From NCBI GenBank assembly GCA_007844125.1, contig CM017569.1, positions 10,382,519 to 10,446,518 on the forward strand: a stretch of 64,000 bases of DNA. Direction: 5' to 3'. A program made the position numbers and the translations under genes. This document shows positions 1 through 14,100 of this stretch, piece by piece (the first letter of the stretch is position 1; every line of letters begins with the position of its first letter). Source of the DNA: Sinonovacula constricta (Eukaryota; Mollusca; Bivalvia; Cardiida; Solecurtidae). The notes beneath the pieces were generated by a model that saw only the letters and a program-made list of their open reading frames with translations, was not told the origin of the DNA and made no database searches.

Positions 1-900
1 CTTAGAAGCTTAAGCAGGTAGGGAGAATGAATAGTTCTTCGAAAAACTTTAATCCGTCAAAAAACATTGCCACCAGGGGCATTGCCAATTTCCATATATG
101 GCTATATAGAAAAACTTCAAAAATTTCTGCAAGAGCTAGAGCATTGATTGGTTTCCATGTTCTCTGGGTGGCCTTGTATCAAAGTTGTGCATAGAATTCT
201 GAATCATCAAAAAATATGGCCGTCAGGGGTATGGCCATTTTCCATATATGGTTTTAAAGGAAAGATTTGAAAATCCTGTCATAAACTACAAGAGCTTTAA
301 ATTTAGTATTCATGTTCCTTTGTTGGCCCTGTTTCAAGACTGTTCAAGGAATGTTTATCTGTCAAAAAACATGGCTGCCAGGGGCATGGCCATTTTCCCT
401 ATAAGGCTATACAGGAAAAATTAGGAAAATTTCTGTCAGATACTACAAGAGCTAGCACTTTGATATTTGGTTTTCATGTTAATTTGGTGGAACTGGATCA
501 AGTTTGTTCAAAGAATTTGTGATCTTTTTTAAAAAACTTACTATTAGCTGCCCATTTTCCAATACTGGAAAACTTAGAAAATCTTCTTATCAGAAACTAC
601 AAGAGTTAGAGACTTGATATTTGGTATTCATGTTCCTTGGTTGGTCCTGAATCAAGATTGTTAAAAGAATTTTTATCCTCCAAAAAATGGCCATGAGGGG
701 CATGGCTGTTTGTCTTATTTAGCTATATAGAAATATTTTAAAAACCTTCTTGTCAGAAACCACAAGAGCTAGAGCTCTGATGTTTGGTATAAATATTCCT
801 TGGTTGGCCCTGTATCCAGATTGTTCAAAGAAGTTTGATCTATAAAAAATTATGGCCACCAGGGTCATTATCGTTCTCTGTATAGTCAGTTTTTACATTT
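1..900. repeat. Diverged ~150-bp tandem repeat array in LRR-gene intron
   Basis: Roughly six degraded copies of one unit follow each other. The marker phrase CCAGGGGCATGGCCATTTTCC (varied) recurs near 70, 218, 370, 684 and 850, with a truncated copy near 540. It is followed each time by a CAAGAGCTAGAGC...TTTGGTATTCATGTTCC segment and then TGTATCAAGATTGTTCAAAGAATT. Spacing is about 150-165 bp. The wording resembles a repeat that I recall as widespread in bivalve genomes; that part is memory, the periodicity is seen. No coding capacity is kept. The array begins before the window. Confidence 0.8.
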
Positions 901-1384
901 CTTATATTCCTTGCTAATTTAAGCTCTTAGGTGATTATAAACAAAAGATCAAATCATACCTTGAAATGTAGAAATGCAGCACATATAACATAATCCCATC
1001 ACTGCTTATGTCTTTAAACAATTCCCATTAATTTATTTAAAAAATGTTGGAACATGCTGAAAAGTAAGTGACACGAGTGTTACAAGGAGCATCTTTCTAG
1101 TGTAATGGTTGATAAATGTTAAGAAATTGCATTTTAGATATCTGTATGTTGTAAGTATTTAACTTTTGTTGTTGATATTCTACAAGACTAAAAGTTTGAC
1201 AAAATGAAGGATTTTGAACAAGTTTTCTAGTTCATAAAGACTCCTTGGTTCGAGAATAATGTTGTTAGAGCTTCAGGTTGAGAGAATCCAAGCACTTTAT
1301 TGGTTAGATTTAAGGGAATAACAAAATCTGACTTGTCATATTGTTTTAAATAATCTCAGACTAGAGCTAAATGTTTAATATTCT
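901..1384. other. Intron sequence without recognisable content
   Basis: AT-rich intron between two repeat arrays. I see no exon, RNA gene or repeat here. Confidence 0.5.
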
Positions 1385-1930
1385 CTTGACCTTGAATCCT
1401 GCTAGTCTGAAATCAGGAACTTAGCTAAGAGTTAGAATATCTAGTACAGGAACCTAGTTAATTTAAAAGCTTACACTGAGGTAATTGTTGTATAATTTCT
1501 ACCCCTGGAATCCTGTCAGCCTAAAATCTGACATGGAACTAAATGTTTTATATTATTTTGCCCTGGAACCCTGTTAGTCTAAAATATCACATTGGGCTAA
1601 ATGTTTTATATTATCTAGCCCCTGGAATCCTGTAAGCCTAAAATCTGATATGGAACTAAATATTTTATATTATATAGCCTGCAGCCCTGTTAGCCTAAAA
1701 TCTGACATTGAGCTAAATGTGTTTTATTATCTAGCCCTGGAATCCTGTTAGTCTAAAATCTGACATGGAATGAAATGTTTTATATGATCTAGCCCTGGCC
1801 CTCTTAGTCTAAAATCTCACATTGAGCTAAATTTTTTATATTAACTAGCCCTGGAATCCTGTTAGTCTAAAATCTGAAAATGAGCTAAATGTTTTATATT
1901 CTCTAGCCCTGTAAACTTGCTAAATTAAAA
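1385..1930. repeat. ~58-bp minisatellite array next to an exon
   Basis: About eight to nine copies of a 55-60 bp unit. The unit reads roughly CCCTGGAATCCTGTTAGTC, then TAAAATCTGACATGGA, then CTAAATGTTTTATATTATCTAG. Copy starts lie near 1390 (degenerate), 1503, 1562, 1620, 1679, 1734, 1793, 1849 and 1907. The array ends about 40 bp before the splice acceptor at 1971-1972, so its last copy lies in the branch-point region of the next exon. Confidence 0.85.
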
Positions 1931-1972
1931 TCCAACACTGAAACAATTCCTCCCTCTTTTTTTTACTTTCAG

Positions 1973-2127
1973 GTGTTAGTAGAGTAGTTCAGAAGAACCC
2001 TTCCATCTCTTGTCTCAAGTTAAATGGGATTGAGGATCGCAGAAGTAAAAATGAGCAAAATCAGAAACAGCTGACAGCCAAGTACAACCATTTTATTCAG
2101 ATCATTTCATGCCTTGGAGTTTCGTTG
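1973..2127 (+). CDS. LRR gene exon a
   Basis: Acceptor TTTTACTTTCAG, donor TTG|GTAGGT. It enters in phase 1 (codon completed by GT) and leaves in phase 0. It encodes VSRVVQKNPSISCLKLNGI followed by a polar spacer rich in K, Q and N (about residues 20-35 of the exon). The other two frames hit stops at once. Confidence 0.8.
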
Positions 2128-5100
2128 GTAGGTAAAGTAATTACTGGTAATATATTTATATAACCTGTTTTAATATTCTAAATCAAACCAACACAAAGTT
2201 TTTTGTTATCAAATTCATAAATTTAAATTGTTACTTTGATTCTTACAAATGCATCAATGGGAGTACTGTGCACAACCCAACTGCTATGACAAGTACATTG
2301 AGTAACAATCATAATAGTATGTGCTTTATTCTAAAAAAAAGATAAAATTCATTAAGTGCTTTTTTTTTCTCTACATCCTTATTTGTATTTCACATAAAGT
2401 TGGAGTTTTCAGTTGTAGCAAACTATGATTTGATTTAATTAATAAGATGTTATTTTCCATTCTTAGGAAGAATTGGACACACAGCTCAACCAAATAAATG
2501 ATGAATGTCTTGCAGCAGTTGCAAAAATGTGCCCAAATCTGAAAAAGTAAGATTATTTTTAGATAGTTAAGACACTTTTTAAACTTATAGTATATGTATT
2601 AATTGTTTTCCTTTCCAAAGCGCTAATCATTATGGAATTGTTTATGAATGAACATGAAAAATAAATCAACACTTGGAATGATTTGCCTTGAAAGATCAAA
2701 ACAGTTCGAAATTGTCAAGGAGATGAATTTACATTTCTACATACCAAAAACTAAAACATGGTGAGGTGGGGGTGGGTGATCTTTTGACTTTACTTTCTTT
2801 AAACTGCCAACATTAATTGCTATAAATCACATCAATACAACAATTAAAATAGGCAGGTACAAATATTAAACTTAAAAAGAATGTAAATGTATACATAAAA
2901 GGTGCATAACAGCCCAGTTAAGATCACTTAATTATAAAACTTGATTGGTTATGACAGTTTAATCAGATTTTAAAAATACAAGTATAATTTACATAGAAGC
3001 AAATAAATTGATTAGATTTAGAATCTCATTGCAACAATACAAATAAAGTTATTATGTTGACAGCAAGTAAGTATTGGTTATGGAAAACCACAAATACCTG
3101 GATGGAACTGGTGATCACCAGACTGTGGTTCATACCCATGTGGTGAAAGGCCGAGGAGTCAAAGTCACATTGCCTACGGTCCCTCAAAATAAGTCAAATA
3201 CCAAGAAAACAGTTTATTGCATGGAAACAGATAGCAAGTTGTTATAGCACAGTATAAAAATACAAAACAAATAACATGTACAATTTTTATTGTTTGAATA
3301 CTGTGTTTATTTCAGGCTAAATGTTCATGGGTGCTCAAGATTATCAGGGGATGCTATTATTAAGGTAAATGTCATAAATATAGAGTGACAATAATTGACT
3401 TGCATTAAGTTATTATTAAAATCATTTACAACAAAATTATGGCAAATACATGTATAAGACAATGCCTTTAGAATTAGTTGTAATTATGTAAACTGATTTG
3501 GCCAGTTTGGTGAAGGTTTGTAGTGGTGTGAATGGATTGTACATTCATATATTGTTAAATGTATTAATAAAAATGGGGTGACTCTCAGGCTCTTGTTAGT
3601 TCAATACAATGCTTTTTATAACAAATAAACAAATGCCAAAATGATGTACTTCTTAAACATGCAATACACTTTCTGAACAGGATGTTACAGGGTGCCATAC
3701 TGTGTTGTTTTTACACTTTACATTTGTTATTCCTCCCATCAGCTGTCTATGGGTTGTACAGTGCTGGAGGATCTTGACCTGTCCTACTGCTCCCGTCTGT
3801 CATCGCTGCCAGACAGCCAGTCATTGTGGACCCTGCCCCAGTCACTGACCTGCATCTCCCTTTGTGGCATCTTCCTGGATGATGGCACGATCCTTGTGGA
3901 ATGTCTACAGAGGCTGCGGAGTCTGAGATCTGCCAAACTAGCTGGCATCTCATGTCTTACAGACAGCACTCTTTCACAGGTAGGCAAATGTGCACTCTGT
4001 CTATGGAACTTTGTTACTTGTGAAATGCGTTTTGAAGAGCCTATAATGAAAAACATGGCTATGGCCAAGCGGTAAGTATTCAACTTGTAGCCCCTCAATG
4101 TACGGGTTTAAGTCCTGGTTTGGCTTAGATCTTTAATATGTGGAGCCTGCCACCATATATTGCTGGATATCACCAATATGACTATTAATCTGTTTCTGTT
4201 AGAATTAATTGAAAATAAATAATGACCATTTTATGGTGGATTTTGGGATACATTTTATATCACAATATGCAAGCAGCATATTTTAATAAGTTTAGAGATA
4301 CTTTTCAAAATGATGATGATTAGTTTGGTTAAAGAAAAAACGGGGTTAGAAAACATAATAATTGTATCTCTAATAACTGAAACCATCTTTATTCAGTCTT
4401 GATGTAAACTAAAGCCATAGAGAACTAAAAGAAGTAATTATTTAAAGAACTAACTGCTATTCACTTTACCACAGTGAAATTCCTATTGTTTACAAATAAT
4501 CTGGATGTTTAGTCTAAAATGCTGACAGTTGGAGCTGTCTCACAACTTCTCTGTGACCCTTGCTTGGTAAATATTCAATATAAAGTTAAACATTCTTTAT
4601 GAAAAACAGACTTACAGAATGTAAATGTGAGGTAACCCTTTCACTCATACAGTTATCCTAAATAACCATATGCCTAATGCAGGGATCCTTGTGAATTATG
4701 CTATTTATACAATGTTCATATTTTAAATGGTCGTTTTCCAGGCGATACACCTGGAAACTTTACATGTATAACTGCTAATGGTGCTAGTGATAAATCTGAA
4801 ATAATAGAGATGACTTATTATGATATCAATACCGCAATTGAGAATCTGTTGTCAATGTATAAAACAGCTGCAACGAAAATAAAAGGGCATACGAAAACAA
4901 GACATAGCCGCTCTAAAGACCAACCTTGGTGGGACAAAGAATGTGACCAAGCTAAATACACAAAATATGCTGCGCTCTGGCAATTCAGATGGACCAGTAG
5001 TGGTACATATCGACTCATCTATATTTCAGAAAAGTCAAGTTTTAAAAAGAAACGCTCTTATTGTGCTGAAATGAAATCCAAATTAATTAGTGCTCATGCT

Positions 5101-8100
5101 GACCCCAACAGGTTTTGGAGCATTCTTAAGCAAGCATCGCGACCGCGTAAAGTTGAGTTGCCTATTGGTATTACAATTAAAGATTTAATGAAACTCTGTT
5201 ATGTAAATCAAACATGCATGTGATAGAATTACCGTCTAAACAGTCTATTCCTGAGTTTGAAGACATGCTTAATTGCCCAATCACCAACCAGGATGTCACT
5301 CGTAGTATACAAAAATTAAAATGCAGAAAATTAACAGGGCTGGACGTCATAGGAGCTGAATTCTATAAGAATACAGCAGAATACATTACTCCTTTATTAG
5401 TTCATATGCTAAATCACGTGCTAAATACTGGAGATTTTCCAAATAATTGGGCTGAAAGTAGTATAGTCCCTATTCATAAGTCAGGCCCTAGGTAAGAGCC
5501 CCAAAATTTCTTTGATAAACGTTATGTATAAATTATTCTCAAATATTATTTATGGGAGGTTATGTAACTGATCTGAGATTTTTAAGATAAAATAGAAGAG
5601 TTTCAAGCAGGGTTTAGAAAGTGATATTCCACATGTGACAACATCTTTATATTTTAAAGTATTATACAGAAGTATGTTACACGGCCAGGTGGAATGCTCT
5701 TTGTTTTATATGTAGATTTTGAATGTGCCTTTAATGGGCTCATACAATGGAAATTATTTAAAGTATTAGATTCATTAGGAATACAAGGCAAATGTATTTT
5801 ATGCTTAAAAGTCTGTATGAAAAATTATTAAACAGTGTGCTCATGTCTAATTACACGGAAACTAATGATCCATATAAATCAACTTATATTTTTACAGATC
5901 CATTTAGTTGTACTGTCGGAGAAGGGGGGATTTTAGTAGCAGAATTATCTTTAATTTATATTTAAATGAGTTACGGAATCTTCTCAAATCTAAAGGCCAT
6001 AAGGGAATATTGATTACAGATAAAATCCCCAAAATGCTGTGTATAACGTATGCAGATGATCAAGTAATACATGCAGAAACTGCAGTTGAGTTACAAAGGC
6101 AGTTAAACAGTACTTCTGATTTCTGTGAAAGTTGGGGAATGTCTATTAATCAGTCGAAGACAGAAATCACAGTATTTAGAAACAGTGGAGGATAACGTTG
6201 CCATGAGAAGTGGTATTGTAGAGGGTGTCCAGTTAATGTCACCTCCGAATACAAATTTATGGGATTATTATTTAGTTCAAATTCATGATGGACAAAAGCC
6301 CAAACAAAACTATCATTTCAAGTAAAGAAAATCTAATATAGCCATAAATAGATTTCAAAAAACATTTGGTTATTTGAATGTGGAAGAGTTCTTCAAACTG
6401 TTTGACTCTATGGTTAAACCGATTTTAGTTTACAGATTCGAAATTTGGGAAAATGTACTGTCCTATCCAGTCGAAAAGACTCAGACCCAATTTTGTAAGT
6501 CAGTATTTGGATAAAGTATTAAATTACCTGATACTATTGCTATAGGTGAATGTGGTCGTTTTTCTCTTGTTACTGAGTATCTTTTAAAATGTATCAAATA
6601 TTGGTGCAAACAATTATATATGCAGATAAAAATTGTTATATAATGTTAAAAAGGCTAGATGATATAGGAAGACATAATTGGGCAACTAATGTAAAGAAAT
6701 TACATTTCAAACATGCATGGATATATCAGAATTTTGGGGACATGAATTTGTTTATTTCTACTTTTAAACAATGATTACATGATCTTGCTTGGAAGACCTG
6801 GTTGTCAGAAATAAACCAATAACCAAAATGTTGTATGTATAAAGAGTTTGAAACATTACTTAATCCAGAGCAGTATTTATCTCTTTCCATTCAAGTTCAA
6901 AAAGATGTATGCAAAATTTAGATGCTCCAATCACAAATAGGCAATTGAAATGTGGACTGCCACAATAATATACCAACAGTGCAAAAGATTGTGTAACCAT
7001 TGTTTAGAAAGATTAAACACACATGTTGTTTAAGATGAATTCCATGTAATGTTTATCTGTCCAAGAAACGATGAACCTAGAAATCAGTTATTACTTAGTT
7101 GGTTTAAAGGGAGTAGAAATAGAATAAATTTTATAAACCTGATGACTTCAAATAATGATTTAGTATTAAAACAACTGTTATTATGTGTATGAAATTATGA
7201 AGGGATGAAAATAAATGTAACATTAATAACATAACTCATGTTTTGTATAGTTAAATAATTATGTAAAATGTTTCATGGGCCTAAGGCCTTTAGGTACTGT
7301 TCTGTTCATTTAGATTTCTTTTATCTTCATATACTTGAAATTATACTATGAGTATTGTTGATCCTTCTTAGCAAAATCTACTTTTTCTCATTTTAAACTT
7401 GTAACCAGGGAAAAAATCCTAACTTGAATAAAAATAAACGAATGGTAACTATTCCTTGGTTTAAATGCAATTTTACTCCATATAAACATTTGTTAAAATA
7501 AACAAGTGATAATCCAGATAATCAAATTAAATCTATACAAATACTAGAATGTTACACATTTATATTAAATAACTAAAATGTGCCTGATTGTCCTTTTATT
7601 TTTAAAAAAAAGAAGAAAAGCATTAAAGTGTATGTGAAGTTAATTAATTTTATACTTTAATGAAGCTCCACTGTTACAGGGTTGTTACTGTTGTTACTTA
7701 TTGGCATACATATTTTGTTGACCATAATTTAATAAGGTTTTCACACTCATGATAATTTGGAGTATGTAGTTATTTCATAATTGCACAACAATGCAACAAA
7801 AGTGTGACCTTTAAATGATGTTTGCCTCCCATAATTATTGTGGTGGTAGCACACACGCTATTCTTGGTTAAGTTAGTCCTGTATATTGATCAATAATTGA
7901 TAAGTTTGTTAACAATGTTATTTGACTGAACATTTACATAGCATGCTCTACTACATTTGAATATTACATCTGTTATTCATTTAAAACTATGTAAGTGTGC
8001 ACCTCCTTGTAAATGTTTTTAAATGGTGGTCAAACAGATTTTACTTTAAGTAGTTCTAAAAATAACCCAGAACTTAAATACAGGTAATTAATCTGATTTA

Positions 8101-11100
8101 TATTGCAATATATCCCATATTCCTCATCTGGGTGAAAACATGTATTTAAAAAATACCACTGTCTGACAGGTTATTTAGTAAAAACAATATTAAGTAGAGA
8201 TGTAAGCGAATGTTTGGATAGAAACCGAATGTTTGAATGTATCATATGTATTTTTAGCATTTGAACATTTAGTAAACAAAATAAGATTATTTTCCAAAGA
8301 AAACTTTTAACAAATTTGTTTTGACTAAACTGCAATCATATAACAAAAAACAATGAAGACCATACTGTTTCTTGCTTAAACTATTGTTGTTCACACCATA
8401 ACTGTTTAACATTCACACCTGCTAGCAGTTCAGATGCATTAAATTGTGGAGGTCAGGTTATAAGTAGTGTCATGGCATCAGAATGGGAGAATCGTTTACA
8501 TTATTATTGTTTTTTCCATTATTTCAGTGGTGTATCAACTATTATCTGCATCCACTTTGCTAATGTTTAACCTTGGAAATTCCCTCAAGCTATTCATAGC
8601 AGCCGATAATGTAACATAGCAACTGGTTACCCGCTCGCATACTTTACAAACCCATGAGGCGAGTAATATCATGAAATCAGTCTGGTCAAAATGAGGTTCA
8701 ATGAATTTATAATTAGATCACATGATTTGTTTACTTCATTGAATTATAAGGACTGAACATCAATAAACCAATCATTTCTTATTGTTTTGTCAGCTTATAT
8801 TTCATTATTGATCTACTCTGGCATACTATTCATAGCAAAATATACAGGCTGTTTGCAAGACATAAAAAGTCTCAGAAGAATGCCATAAATTGTATATGTA
8901 CGGTTGGTAAAACTCACACCTACATAATAAAAAAAAATACCAATAAATTAATACTGAATATCGACAAATAAGCTTGCCATATGTTGGAACACCAATTTTT
9001 GTTTGGAATAAAAAAAAATGTTTGCACTTATTTTTTACATTTTTTTCATAGTTTTACATCAACCATATCAGCTCAACTTTATTTTGTAGAATCTATAAAC
9101 TTGTTCTGATCGAACGTTCAGATAAAAATATATGATCCGAACAATGGATTGCTGCATTGAGTGAATTTTTTTTATCCCTAGTATAAAGTCATCTTATTGA
9201 AATAAAGACTTTTCCATAAGAATACCTTTTCTTATTTAAAACATTGACATCCTGGTCCTATCTTTACTTTCCATTCTTATTTGAGAATTTCTCAAGTATG
9301 TCAATAAACAATATGCTTTAAAGTATATTAATATTCATGTCTTATTTTTGCAAGACATTTTAACTTTGCTACTTCTAGCATACAATTATGTTGAAACAAA
9401 ATTAAAAACCCTGGCTGGTACGATAATGGTGACTTGAGTTGCTGAACACCACCCTTAGTCTCCAAAATATGATATACATGTTTTCTCTTTTTTTGCAGAT
9501 TCTTTCCCATCTAGGAGACACATTGACCTCTCTAAACCTTAGTGCGTGTGTCAGTCCAGAGCTCACTGATCAAGGGATCAGAGCAATCACTAAACACTGC
9601 ATCCATCTAGAGTCACTAGCCCTGGGCCTAATGCATGTCACATGCTCAGAGCTGCTGCCAATGTTCAGGAACAAAACAAGAGCAGCAAGGTTCAAGCAGC
9701 TGACTCTCAGCGTAAAATCTGTGAGTATAATACAGAACTTTAATGTCAATTGTACAATAACAAAGTTAGATATAATTTAGTAGAGGTTGTTTCTGGAATA
9801 ACACAAGTACCATACATTTCATATTTTGATAGTAAGGTAAGAGTTAAATCTGCTTTACTCAGCGCTGTATGACCTTTCAAGTGTCGGTGTGCCGTAAAAC
9901 CCCAAATTCAAAACCTAAATTCAAGTCTTCTTAAAATTGCCACATTTTCTGTGCATCTACATTGTTTTTCTCATGGTTGTTCTTGTTTTTCAACATTGTT
10001 AATTTTTCAAAGCTAACATTATTTCGGGCACCGGTGGCAGAATGTATAGGTGCCAGCTTGTATCTCCTTAGCTCCTCACTAGCTGGGCTTCCAGTTGTGT
10101 CTAAAATCTATTAGTGGAAAGTTGTCCAGCCAACGTGCAGTATGCTGGTGATTACCTATTGCTCACAAACAGTATTATAAATAAAACTCTCATGTTCTTT
10201 TGTGTAAAGATTCACCAGGTTCTTTACAGTTATACTGATAGGATAAGTTTAATTATGTAAACAGACCTCTTTGACAGGTTTGAAACTATATTTCTAGATA
10301 TATTTGGTATATCAATAGTTAATGATTATTGATTGAATCTTAAATCCCAAAAACATTCTCTATTTTTTTTTCTTTCTGTCACACTTACTTCATCTTTAGT
10401 GCCAATTTTCCTTGCTTTGCATGAATTGCTTTCTATCAATCCTTTAAGTATGTTTTGTGTCTTTTCTTTCCAGCTAAACAAGGACATAGTGTATGAGGTT
10501 GTAAGAAACTGTACAAACATAGAAAATCTTGATCTTAGTGGCCTGACATTTGTTGATGATGACATCCTCCAAACAATGGCTACCAACTGTAGGAGCCTGA
10601 CTCGAATCAGTCTCAAGGGTTGTAGAGAAGTAAGTCAAGAGAAGTCCCTTTTATGATATATGTATGCTTGAAACATAACTCTAAACTTACGAAATAGGAT
10701 TGCAAAATAATTATTCATAATTCATATTGTAATTTGAAAAACAACATACAGAAGTGATCTGATATGTTCTGCTTTAAAGAAAAAGAAAAAAACAAACACA
10801 TAATGCATATAGTGGTGTATTTAAATTGGGGTGGAAAAGAGCGAGTGTCATGACCCTCTCATAGGCATTTATGTTGGCATTGGTTAATATCCCTTTTTAT
10901 TGTTCTTTTCTTAGAATCGGTTGAAGATAATCACTTTAAACTTAAAATGTTTGTTCACTATTTAAAGCAGAGCCCACTTAATTAGGGCAGGTAAATGTAA
11001 AATTTATTTTAACACAGTGATGGGCCTTTTTTTCTTTGCTGTATTTTTTTTATGTTAAGATTTTAAACAGCAACAGCTTACACACTGAGAAAAATGGAGT

Positions 11101-14100
11101 GCTTTGTCTAAAGCCAATTCTTGTTTGTATGTCATTGGTGGCAGGTAACTGTAAGTTCTAGACTTGATTATGTAGTGAGAAAGTATTTAGATATATTTGT
11201 TTGGGAAAACAGAAGCATGTATGCCTGAATGTGTTTGTGTGTGTTAATTGATATATATGCTGAATCTATTTACACTTTTGCCATTTACAATTTTAGACAG
11301 TCATTTTGAGTATATTTTTTACCATCTCTGAAAATACAACTGATTGATTTGCTACTGATTTTTTTTCTTACCAAGGTGACAGATAATGGGGTGTGTACTT
11401 TAGCCCGGTGTTGCCCCCTTACGATGGTGGTGTTGTCAGGAATCAACAAACTCACTGACAAGAGTATCTTTGCGTTGGCCAACAGTTGCCATTACCTGGA
11501 GGAGATCTACATCAGTGGCTGTGCACACATCTCACCTGCAGCTGTCAGATATCTGGTGGTATGCTTGGTTTGGAATGTAACCCTCTGTGGTTTTATTTTG
11601 CCCATAGTTTTTCATTTCTTACAGATTTATGCAAAAGTAACAAACCTCAGCAGCAAATTCTTGTTTACACATGTCTTAGAGGATCTGCACTATTTGTCTT
11701 TGCCGGATTAATATGTGCATGGCAGGTTAATGATTAAAGATGACATCCACACAAAATTAATTTCTCTCTTGTGACCTATTGTCTTGTGACAATAGTCTTA
11801 GGGGAATACATTTATGACCAGCCCTAAGACAGATAAATACTACTTCAAAATGTCTATAGGGTTTTAGACTAACTCCAACCTGGGACCTTTACTGAAACGT
11901 ACTGATGATAATTTACACCCCTACTACCATAAACTGATCTAAGGACTTTTAATGGAATGGATCCTAGGACAAACATGACTAACAGGTCTAGTGGTTAAAG
12001 CTTTTAAGGCATTGAAAATGGCCTTCTTTAGATTACTCCCCCTCCGCCACTATGCATAAGATGACACCATGGTGTGAGATGTGTCAGAGGGGAACATGAC
12101 ATAAAATAATTAGTCATATTTGATGCATATGGGCTTTCTGCACTGCCATTGGTCAGTTACACCCTAATCTTCACCCCTTTCCTGGTTTCACTGGAGGTTT
12201 AGGCTATGTCCAGGCCATTAACCTCCCACTGTGATCAGATTGTGAAGCCAGATAAATCCATATTCCAATTTTCTCCCACCCCCCAAGATAAAACCATGCT
12301 GTCAGATCACAGCTGGACACTTGCTAAGAGTTGTCATAGGGGAAGAGATCATAAAAAGTTACATTTGATACACATAGGCATACTGCACTGCCATTTGTCA
12401 ATTATGCTCTAATCGCCACTTCTTTGCTTATCCTACTGCACTGATCCCATTGCACTGATTCCACTGCACTGATCCCACTGCACTGATCCCACTGCACTGA
12501 TCTCACTGTACTGATCCCACTGCACTGATCCCACTGTACTGATCCCACTGCACTGATCCTACTGCACTGATCCCACTGCACTGATCCCACTGCAGCTGGA
12601 GCTTGTGTCCAGCCAGCTAGATCCACCCACCCCCATTTCCTTCCCAGAATCCATTTACCTTCCTCTGTGATCCTATTGACCCTTCCTCAGGTAATGATTG
12701 GCAGGACCCTGTAACCATTCAGGTTACGGGTTTCCCTTCATGAGCATGATGGTCAGCCCAAGGTTAGGCAGGTTAGACAGTTGTTAGGGAGGCAATGGAT
12801 ATTTCATTATCACAAAATGACTGTTTCAGAACAAATTTTGCTTTAATCACCGAAAATTTAAATGAAAGTGAACTAATTTAGGGAATACATGAATTATATA
12901 AAGTGTAAGTAGATTTGTGCATTTGATGCACATTTATAGCACTGATATTGATGCTTTGCTTGTAAAGACCATGACAAAATAGACATCTTTTCTGGAAATG
13001 TTGTTCATTTTCTTTCTATATAAATACTCTAGTTTTGAGATTTCTCTTTCATGTTCATAAAATTGGATTCATGCCAATTTTCTGGCAATTTCATGTGTGA
13101 ATGTGTTTTGCTGAACATTTGTTATCACTTACAAATTTGCTATTATTTATCTCATTTGAGATGTCTTTAATAATATCAGTGCAAGAAATATAGGTAACAC
13201 TTTTTTCTTTACAAATCTGTACAAGCAATACAACAACTACCTAACATGTGACATTATCCTTCACACGGAGTGAAACAGTACACAAGACAGCTGGCATACC
13301 AGTGAAAAGTATGTGTTGGCAACTTTATGACCCTGTCACAGACCAATCAACACTTCAAAGATTCCCCTACATTGCTCATTGGCTCATTTGAATAGATTTA
13401 TCAATAACAAACATATACACACTTATAGGAAAATTGTCTCATATTTTGTAGGATTGTGATGAAAGTAAATGAATAGAAAACATTTTAGATATCATATTTC
13501 AGAGGTAATGGTAAACAGTTATGCAATAATTTAGTAAAAAAAAAGCAACTACACAAAAAAAAACAACATTTCAAACTAAACTTGCACTTCAAAAATATAG
13601 ACCAAATTATACAAAAATACTTTCAAAACAATACAATTTATTCTCTTATATACATGAAAGTGTGACTGTTGACTTAAATGACATTGACAGTTTTTCATGA
13701 ATATTCATACCGCTTATGTTTGAAGCACAAAAAAAGATTATTTTTTTTAATTTATTAAGATATACTTGAATTGGTATTTATTCTCTTTCTTAATCTTTTT
13801 CCCCAAAAATCTGTGGAATTATTTCGTATAATAACCACAAAACTTAATATCATTGAATAGGCAGATTTTTGTTAAATACCCTCTACAATACAATCCCAAA
13901 ATCGCCCTTTGGTTCTAGATATTTATCAGTCTGATTGGATGCATTTAAGCAGCTGAAAACCAAAAAATCGCAAAATAAACATAACGTGCATACATTTTAT
14001 TGTAAATGCCACCATATTGGCCAATGTTTGTCTAACCTAATTAACACTACACCGAAGTGTGATTGCGATTTCGTTGTGATATATGGTAACAAAAATAATA

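Noticed and set aside
4055..4125. Functional tRNA gene
   Set aside because: A and B boxes are present, but the ends do not pair as an acceptor stem and no clear anticodon arm can be drawn.
4744..7200. Active retrotransposon or host gene from the reverse transcriptase frames
   Set aside because: Frame breaks and stops separate the RT blocks and the 5' endonuclease part is absent.
12402..12626. Antisense 74-codon frame with VQWDQCS repeats
   Set aside because: Three units of the 14-bp minisatellite equal 42 bp, which keeps a frame open by arithmetic alone.
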